From contig QNYP01000011.1 in NCBI GenBank assembly GCA_003978675.1, forward strand, positions 1 through 10,986: a stretch of 10,986 nucleotides of DNA, read 5' to 3'. Positions 5,718-10,986 of the stretch are shown piece after piece. Within the stretch, counting starts at the first letter, position 1; each line of letters starts with the position of its first letter. Below the pieces are notes generated by a model. That model was not told the DNA's origin, made no database searches, and saw only the letters and a program-made list of their open reading frames with translations. Both the position numbers and the translations under genes were made by a program. Origin of the DNA: Hydrogenothermus sp. (lineage in GTDB: Bacteria > Aquificota > Aquificia > Aquificales > Hydrogenothermaceae).

Positions 5718-8618
5718 TTATACTATACAACATTCAAGTTCTTTTATCAATTTAAATTCTCCATCTTCAAGTTTGTATATTTTTCCTTCTTTTTCATCTA
5801 TTAAAACAAGTCTAATCCATTCATTCATAATAACAGGATTTGCAAGTGAAGACTGTTGTGCAGCCTTTAATGCTAAATCAAGGGGTGCTTCTAAAAATAC
5901 AATTAATCTAACAGGCTCATGATAAGGTTTATCTTCTAATAAAACAGTCTGTGTAGGAAGTCCTATTTTTAAATCACTGTAGTTTCCATAAAATACACCA
6001 ACTTTAGATACTATGTTGTGGTAAACCTTGGAACCTGCTCCAAATACTTCGTTATCTACAGTAGAAAAGTAGTGCTCCATATTTATCCATTCTCCAACGA
6101 TTAAAGGACCAGAGAATAGGGAAGTTAATATTGAAGCTTTTTCATCATCTACTTTCCAATCATAAGAAACCATGAAAAATCTATTGTAAAGGGATAAATG
6201 TTTTAAGCTTTCCCTCTTTCCAACGTATGCAGCTACATTTTTAGATAGTCCCCATTCTGGTCTTGGTTCAGACCAATCCATTGATTTTATGAATATATCT
6301 TCTTCTGTCTCTGTATAGGGTAGAGTTTTTATTCTTTCTTCTCTAGACCTAGAAGTTGCAAATTTTATGTCATCTAAAACTTTTGCAAATAGCTTTTCTT
6401 CTTCTTCTGTGAGTATTTCTGTATCTTCAAAAGTTATTTCATCTGTTGTAGTATTGTGAAGTCCTGGTATAAACTTAACATCATCAGGTATTTCAATTCC
6501 TCTTTCTTTTAATTTTTCTCTAACTTCTTTTCTGTTTGCTATTAAGCACATTGTTCTTGCATTAGGAAAGCTGACATTACCTCCACATGCTCCACAGTCC
6601 AATGCAGATTCAAATGGGTTATTGTCAGACTTACTTCCATGTCCCACAATTAAAACAAATTTAGGAAAGTTTTTAACTAAACCGATTGTTTTTAGGAAAT
6701 TTTCTAGATACATTACTTGCTCATCAAGGGAAAATCCTACTTGAGAAAGTTTTCTTTTTTGGAATTCGTAATCTTCTTTTGTAATGTTATAAATATTTTT
6801 TAATTTTTCTAGTAAATCTTTTGGAACATCGAAGGATAAACTTTCTCCAAATACTAGATGTTTCCATATATTTTCAATTTCTACTTCTGTTAAACCTCTT
6901 TTTAGGAAATTAGATGCTACTTCTTCAATTATTTTAAAGTGAACTTTTTTAGCAAACAATTCAATTTCTTCATCTGATAATTTATCAATCATATAAATTG
7001 TTTTTGGTTTTTTAGGTCTAAACTTTGCAAAGAATTTATCCACTTGTTTAGGGAAAAATGTTTTTCCAAATAGGTTTATTCCAAATAACCATCCAATAGC
7101 CTCTACTGTTATAAATGGTGTATATGGGTTATTTTTCAAATCATTTAAGACTTTTTTTAATGTTTTTGTGAAACCTTTTTTAGATTTGTATTCTTCTAAA
7201 TTGTCTTTTGGAAGCTCAAAGATAACATTATTTGGTTTTATTATAGCTGGACATAAGAATTGTTCATGGTTTTTATCAAACTCAATAAATGTAATAGGCA
7301 TCCTTAGAAATCCAGCTATTCCATAAGTATCATAAGGACCAATTCTTTCCATGTATCTTCTTATTGCTTCTGAACGAACATCAATACACATAACTAAAGA
7401 AGCAAGAAGTCTATCTTTAGGGGCTTTGGAACTTGAGAAAAATTCATTTACATAAGTTTCTATATAGCTATCTTCTAAAGATTTTAACCATATAAAACCT
7501 TCTTCTTCTTTTAAAACTTCAACAAATCTTGCATATTCTATTAAATCTCCTTCAAATGTAGGTAGTTCATTTTTTGATAGTTGTATTTGTAAAGCATCTA
7601 ACTCGAGTTCTTCAGATACATACTTTTTAAGTGTTTCTTTAGAAGAAATACCATTTTCAAGCATATCAACATATTTAGGTGGAAGTTTGTTTTTGTATTT
7701 TAGTATTTTTAAAGCTACAAACTCTTTGTTTTCTTGTATGAATTTTTCTAGCTCTTCAAAGTTGTTTATCTTTTCATTTTTTATATATTTCCATTCGTAA
7801 TATAGACGAACGGCAAGATAATCTATTAAAGATGCAGGATATTCCTGTTGCCAATAGTAATAATCATCTGATTCTCTATACTTTATAAATCCTGCCCATC
7901 CTGCTTGTTTTAAAAGATGAGCTAAAAAATAATCTGAAATTTTATCTTCTTTAATTTTTAATTTTTTAAGTATATCTTCAATGAACTCCTCAGCAGTTCC
8001 TTCAAAATCTATACCTTCATAGAGTTTGAAAGTATTAAACATCCCAAGATGTCTTTGATACATAGAAATTGTTGTTTGTTCTTGGTCTAAAAATCTAGAT
8101 ATATATTCAATAATATCTTTTTCTATTAATTCTTTTTTGTCTGTGTCAAAAATAGCATCTATATACTCATATAAAGTAAAGTATTTTGTATTATGTTCTA
8201 TTAAACATCTTGTATCTTTAAATTGGGACTTGGATTTTAAAAACTCTATTAATTCTTCATCAGGGCACATTTCTTTTGCTAATTTATAAGACCTGAAACT
8301 TTCCCATCTTGGACTTATTTCTATTAAGAATGTTCTAGCTTCATGAAAATGTTCAGATAGTCCATGTTCTTTTAAAACTTTTGCAAGATTTTCTTCTAAA
8401 ATATGCTGTTTTATTTTCCCGTCTTCGTATAAAGAAACGTAGTAATTTACAGGCATATATACATTTGCTTCAAAAATATCCTTTGCTAGTTTAAGAGCTT
8501 CTCTAAAGTTTTTCTTCTCAAAACCTGTTAAAGGGTTATGATGTATAAAATTTCCTATAGGCCAGTACTTTGGAACAACCTCTTTTATATAATTTAATTT
8601 TTCTTTCACCATTGTCAT
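5718..8618 (-). CDS. dabA: Inorganic carbon transporter subunit DabA (DUF2309)
   Basis: Large peripheral subunit (966 residues) of the DAB dissolved-inorganic-carbon accumulation complex, formerly UPF0753/DUF2309. The family has a beta-carbonic-anhydrase-like zinc site and, together with DabB, is thought to convert CO2 to bicarbonate in an energy-coupled, one-way reaction on the cytoplasmic face. The zinc ligands known from Halothiobacillus DabA are all present: Cys411 and Asp413 in MCIDVRSEA, and His660 and Cys675 in VGHGSKSDN...LDCGACGG, with the same 15-residue His-Cys distance. Other signatures are HHNPLTGF (26-33) and DWSEPRPEWGL (781-791). No membrane segment is apparent. The start at 8618 overlaps the stop of the upstream membrane gene as ATGA and has AAGGAGGT 6 bases before it; an alternative ATG two codons on (8612) is less well spaced. 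The protein is longer than the about 830-residue Halothiobacillus version. Confidence 0.95.
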   Translation of the reverse strand: MTMVKEKLNYIKEVVPKYWPIGNFIHHNPLTGFEKKNFREALKLAKDIFEANVYMPVNYYVSLYEDGKIKQHILEENLAKVLKEHGLSEHFHEARTFLIEISPRWESFRSYKLAKEMCPDEELIEFLKSKSQFKDTRCLIEHNTKYFTLYEYIDAIFDTDKKELIEKDIIEYISRFLDQEQTTISMYQRHLGMFNTFKLYEGIDFEGTAEEFIEDILKKLKIKEDKISDYFLAHLLKQAGWAGFIKYRESDDYYYWQQEYPASLIDYLAVRLYYEWKYIKNEKINNFEELEKFIQENKEFVALKILKYKNKLPPKYVDMLENGISSKETLKKYVSEELELDALQIQLSKNELPTFEGDLIEYARFVEVLKEEEGFIWLKSLEDSYIETYVNEFFSSSKAPKDRLLASLVMCIDVRSEAIRRYMERIGPYDTYGIAGFLRMPITFIEFDKNHEQFLCPAIIKPNNVIFELPKDNLEEYKSKKGFTKTLKKVLNDLKNNPYTPFITVEAIGWLFGINLFGKTFFPKQVDKFFAKFRPKKPKTIYMIDKLSDEEIELFAKKVHFKIIEEVASNFLKRGLTEVEIENIWKHLVFGESLSFDVPKDLLEKLKNIYNITKEDYEFQKRKLSQVGFSLDEQVMYLENFLKTIGLVKNFPKFVLIVGHGSKSDNNPFESALDCGACGGNVSFPNARTMCLIANRKEVREKLKERGIEIPDDVKFIPGLHNTTTDEITFEDTEILTEEEEKLFAKVLDDIKFATSRSREERIKTLPYTETEEDIFIKSMDWSEPRPEWGLSKNVAAYVGKRESLKHLSLYNRFFMVSYDWKVDDEKASILTSLFSGPLIVGEWINMEHYFSTVDNEVFGAGSKVYHNIVSKVGVFYGNYSDLKIGLPTQTVLLEDKPYHEPVRLIVFLEAPLDLALKAAQQSSLANPVIMNEWIRLVLIDEKEGKIYKLEDGEFKLIKELECCIV

Positions 8619-9340
8619 TGTAATACCTCCTTAAGTCCATATATACCTATAACAAGTAAAGCTACATTAAGAACTGTGTGAAAAAGCTTTTCTTTTGGTT
8701 CTAAATCTACATAGAAAATATTCTTATTAGATTTGCCAAATACGGTGTTTGTTAATATTTTCATTGCAACAAAAAAGTTTCCAAAGAAAAATACTATTAT
8801 TACTGTATACCAGATTAAATCTAATTTATCCTTTAACATACTGTTAAATAAGAAAACTGCATTAGGAAATGGAGGGTAAAGAGCAAGGTTTATTAAGTAT
8901 ATTCTTAGGAATAGTCCTGCATATGGAGCTTCTAGAGCTAAACCTCCAAGACCATAAAAGTTAGCACTTCCATAATTTTTTTCATAGTATGAGCCAATGA
9001 GATAAGTTCCTAGTAAAGTTATAAGTAAGGCAAATGTAAAGTATATAAAATACTCAAGAGAAAATAGGAAATATACAGGAGAATTTATAAAAATAAAATA
9101 GTTTGTAAGTTTATAAAGATTTGTTGTTTTTAGTGCTTTATAAGTCGTAAAAACAGAAGTTAATATTGCTGCAAGTATGCAAATTTTGTTCTGGCTACAA
9201 TCTGTGCCGGTTAAAAGCATTAACATTAAACCTAATACCAGTAATGAAGCAGAAACAAAAAATGTGTATTTACCTAAAGTTTTTTCTACTAACAGATAAT
9301 ATGGAACTCCCGCAAGTAAAATAAGAAGTAATATTTCCAT
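8615..9340 (-). CDS. Small polytopic membrane protein, NuoM/NuoN C-terminal-half-like, DAB-associated
   Basis: Unrecognised as a named family. The 241-residue protein is very hydrophobic, with about eight likely membrane helices (near 1-18, 24-43, 51-68, 76-92, 94-117, 137-163, 172-195 and 217-236). From about residue 95 it reads like the last part of an Mrp/NuoM-type antiporter subunit: GLGGLALEAPYAGLFLRI then ALYPPFP (130-159), where NuoM/L have 'gGL...P....F.....a..g.PPf', and DLEPKEKLFHTV...IGIYG (212-235), like the 'DL..rE......iGiyP' ending of NuoM/N. The helix that normally carries the H...K pair lacks the lysine. This comparison is by eye. It sits between dabB (13 bases) and dabA (4-base ATGA overlap), implying coupled translation and a shared complex. 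The ATG at 9340 is chosen over the GTG at 9343 because GAGG is 6 bases from the ATG but only 3 from the GTG. Confidence 0.8.
   Translation of the reverse strand: MEILLLILLAGVPYYLLVEKTLGKYTFFVSASLLVLGLMLMLLTGTDCSQNKICILAAILTSVFTTYKALKTTNLYKLTNYFIFINSPVYFLFSLEYFIYFTFALLITLLGTYLIGSYYEKNYGSANFYGLGGLALEAPYAGLFLRIYLINLALYPPFPNAVFLFNSMLKDKLDLIWYTVIIVFFFGNFFVAMKILTNTVFGKSNKNIFYVDLEPKEKLFHTVLNVALLVIGIYGLKEVLQ
8625..8632 (-). promoter_or_regulatory. dabA ribosome binding site inside the upstream gene
   Basis: The plus strand reads ACCTCCTT, giving AAGGAGGT in the mRNA, a full-strength Shine-Dalgarno 6 bases before the dabA ATG. It lies inside the last codons (Lys-Glu-Val) of the small membrane protein. 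Together with the ATGA stop-start overlap this supports translational coupling, and it favours Met1 over Met3 as the dabA start. Confidence 0.8.
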
Positions 9341-9346
9341 CACCCA

Positions 9347-9350
9347 CCTC
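9347..9350 (-). promoter_or_regulatory. Ribosome binding site deciding the start of the small membrane protein
   Basis: In the mRNA the sequence is GAGG, then TGG, GTG, ATG. Spacing is 3 bases to the GTG and 6 bases to the ATG, so the ATG at 9340 is the better start and shortens the longest possible frame by one residue. Confidence 0.6.
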
Positions 9351-9353
9351 TAC

Positions 9354-10871
9354 TTAGAAGATTTTAAAGATTCTTAAAAATAAGTCTGGGAAATAAGCCT
9401 CTTTAGATAGTAATTTGTAAAAAGCCCATTTGAATTTGTTTTGCTTTTCACCTTCTATTTCAATATCTATAAAGTGTTGTTTGTAAATATAAGCCCATCC
9501 TATTATTAGTATTAATATTAAAAGCCCTAAAGCTATAAACACAGAAGTATTTAGAGAAGCTACTTCATAGAATAGATGTGCATACTCGCCATATATGAAT
9601 TTTTCCATTGCGTGTCCAATAAACTCATAAGTTAAAACAATTAAGGTAAATGATACTAGAAGTCCAACAATAACTTTTGGGGAGTCTGATAGTGAAACTT
9701 TGAAGAAAGATAAGAATAACTGTGTTCCAGTAAGCCAAGCGAATGCTAGTATTACAACCGCTGCATTAAACTGGAAGAAATCTTGAGAAATCAAGAATTT
9801 AACTCCAGCAAAGATTAAAACAGGTATTACTGTAAATAGTGCAATTAACCAGAATAAGTTTTTAGATTTAGCTTGTTGGACTTTTTCTTCCCAAAATACT
9901 TCATAAGATAATCTCTTTGGAATGTTAGGGTCATGTCTTGCATAGTGTATTAAACTACCAGATTCTAAGAATAAAGAGGCTTTAAATATACCATGAACAA
10001 TCAAATGATAAATAGCTAAACTAAATGCCCCAAGTCCAATTTCCATTATCATATATCCCATCTGTCCTACTGTTGAATAACCTAAAGACCTTTTAATATC
10101 AGGAGTAGTAAGCATTATCATTGATGCAAATATTGCAGTGAATAATCCAAAGGCAAATGCAACGTTTAGAACTAGAGGAGTTAATAAAAGAAGATATGCA
10201 AGTTTGTTTAAAACAATTCCACCAACATTAACAACTCCAGCGTGCATTAAGGCAGAAACAGGTGTTGGGCCTTCTGATGTATAAGGTAGCCATATATGAA
10301 AAGGAATTATAGAAGACTTTATCATTGCTGCAAATAAAAATAAAAATCCAATCACATATATTATTAATGGAGTGTTTTCTAAAGATTGATATTGATTTAG
10401 CCAAGTTTGATAAAGCTCTGAAAGGTAAAAAGTCCCAAAAGTTTTGTAAGTTAAAACTACACCTACAATAAATAAAAGGTCAGCTATTTTGTGTAATAGA
10501 ATAGTCCAGTTTCCAAATTTAACAGCGCTTTTTGATTCAATGTTAAATGAAACAAGGAAATATAAAGCTAAACTCATTATTTGCCAAGCAATAGCAAGAA
10601 CAACTAGATGATTACTCATAACAAGAAGATAAATTCCAGTAAATATAAAGTTTAAAAGTATAAAAAACCTTTTATATCCCTTTTCATCCCACATATACTT
10701 AGCGGAATATTTCCTTATAACCATTCCAAGAACTGCAACATAAGGGACTAAAATCGCAGTAAGCTCATTAAACACAAGGAGGTTGTTAAATCCATAGATG
10801 GTTTCATCTTCAAAAACTACAAAATAAGCACCTACAAGACCCAAAACAGCAATAAGTGCAGAAAAGAACAT
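9354..10871 (-). CDS. dabB: NuoL-like membrane subunit DabB of inorganic carbon transporter (start uncertain)
   Basis: Proton-conducting-type membrane subunit (505 residues, many membrane helices) of the NuoL/MrpA antiporter family (PF00361), assigned as DabB because it shares an operon with dabA. Signatures are YSAKYMWDEKGYKRFF (55-70), MIKSSIIPFHIWLP with Lys185, EGPTPVSALMHAG (200-212), PDIKRSLGYSTVGQMGYM (257-274), and HGIFKASLFLESGS with Lys297. At the usual TM5 'WE' position it has Trp-Gln (Gln97), so the glutamate used by NuoL for proton transfer appears to be missing. It is shorter than NuoL (about 610), as expected for DabB. The ATG at 10871 has no clear ribosome binding site, and genuine upstream sequence is lost at the fold-back after about 10887, while the frame stays open through it. 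The true start could therefore lie outside. The N-terminal helix directly after this Met makes a near-complete protein likely. Confidence 0.88.
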   Translation of the reverse strand: MFFSALIAVLGLVGAYFVVFEDETIYGFNNLLVFNELTAILVPYVAVLGMVIRKYSAKYMWDEKGYKRFFILLNFIFTGIYLLVMSNHLVVLAIAWQIMSLALYFLVSFNIESKSAVKFGNWTILLHKIADLLFIVGVVLTYKTFGTFYLSELYQTWLNQYQSLENTPLIIYVIGFLFLFAAMIKSSIIPFHIWLPYTSEGPTPVSALMHAGVVNVGGIVLNKLAYLLLLTPLVLNVAFAFGLFTAIFASMIMLTTPDIKRSLGYSTVGQMGYMIMEIGLGAFSLAIYHLIVHGIFKASLFLESGSLIHYARHDPNIPKRLSYEVFWEEKVQQAKSKNLFWLIALFTVIPVLIFAGVKFLISQDFFQFNAAVVILAFAWLTGTQLFLSFFKVSLSDSPKVIVGLLVSFTLIVLTYEFIGHAMEKFIYGEYAHLFYEVASLNTSVFIALGLLILILIIGWAYIYKQHFIDIEIEGEKQNKFKWAFYKLLSKEAYFPDLFLRIFKIF

Positions 10872-10881
10872 ACTAATTCTA

Positions 10882-10986
10882 GGAATAGTTATAAGGAAAT
10901 ATTCCGCTAAGTATATGTGGGATGAAAAGGGATATAAAAGGTTTTTTATACTTTTAAACTTTATATTTACTGGAATTTATCTTCTT
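10882..10986. repeat. Inverted copy of 10623-10727 (right arm of terminal fold-back)
   Basis: Bases 10888-10986 are the exact reverse complement of 10623-10721 (position x pairs with 21609-x). After one mismatch (10887 against 10722), 5 more bases pair (10882-10886). The arm is a plus-strand copy of dabB codons around residues 51-83 and has no independent gene. Like the left end, it is best explained as a fold-back chimera or misassembly, and it hides the promoter of the dab operon. Confidence 0.9.

Noticed and set aside
9354..10871. Complex I (nuo) operon: dabB read as NuoL and the small membrane protein as a normal NuoM
   Set aside because: The directly coupled DUF2309 gene, the absence of other nuo genes, the short NuoL-like protein and the half-length partner fit a DAB-type system better.

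Overview
The window looks like chromosome of a low-GC, thermophilic, chemolithoautotrophic bacterium, most likely Aquificota and probably a Sulfurihydrogenibium-like member of Hydrogenothermaceae. This rests on the five-gene 2-oxoacid:ferredoxin oxidoreductase layout known from Hydrogenobacter and Aquifex, the low-GC sequence with near-consensus AGGAGG ribosome binding sites, and the inorganic-carbon uptake genes. The assignment is an inference; no marker gene is present.

Layout. Bases 1-157 are an inverted copy of 522-678 and look like a fold-back artefact, not genome. On the plus strand, 193-3964 holds a tight five-gene operon: a frameshifted accessory subunit, then the alpha, beta and gamma subunits and a 2x[4Fe-4S] ferredoxin-like subunit. 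A hairpin at 3989-4008 closes it. A second plus-strand pair follows: an unrecognised 102-residue acidic protein (4044-4352) and a COG0523/CobW-type GTPase metallochaperone (4365-5297). That gene converges with, and overlaps by 9 bases, a minus-strand operon. Read in its own direction, this operon is dabB (NuoL-like, 10871-9354), an unrecognised small membrane protein (9340-8615), dabA (DUF2309, 8618-5718) and a bacteriohemerythrin (5690-5289). Bases 10882-10986 are again an inverted copy of internal sequence (10623-10727), so both window ends are fold-backs. There is no gene-free stretch longer than 300 bases.

How the genes fit together. The oxidoreductase fixes CO2 by reductive carboxylation of acetyl-CoA or succinyl-CoA, as in the reductive TCA cycle. 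DabA and DabB form an energy-coupled inorganic carbon accumulation complex that traps CO2 as bicarbonate. The hemerythrin may buffer or sense O2 for a microaerophile that depends on oxygen-sensitive Fe-S enzymes. The most novel element is the third membrane subunit between dabB and dabA. It resembles the C-terminal half of a NuoM/NuoN antiporter subunit and suggests a three- or four-component DAB variant.

Cautions. The two terminal inverted copies, and a frameshift that lies exactly at the edge of one of them, suggest a contig built from whole-genome-amplified or otherwise chimeric DNA. The first gene and the start of dabB should be read with that in mind.
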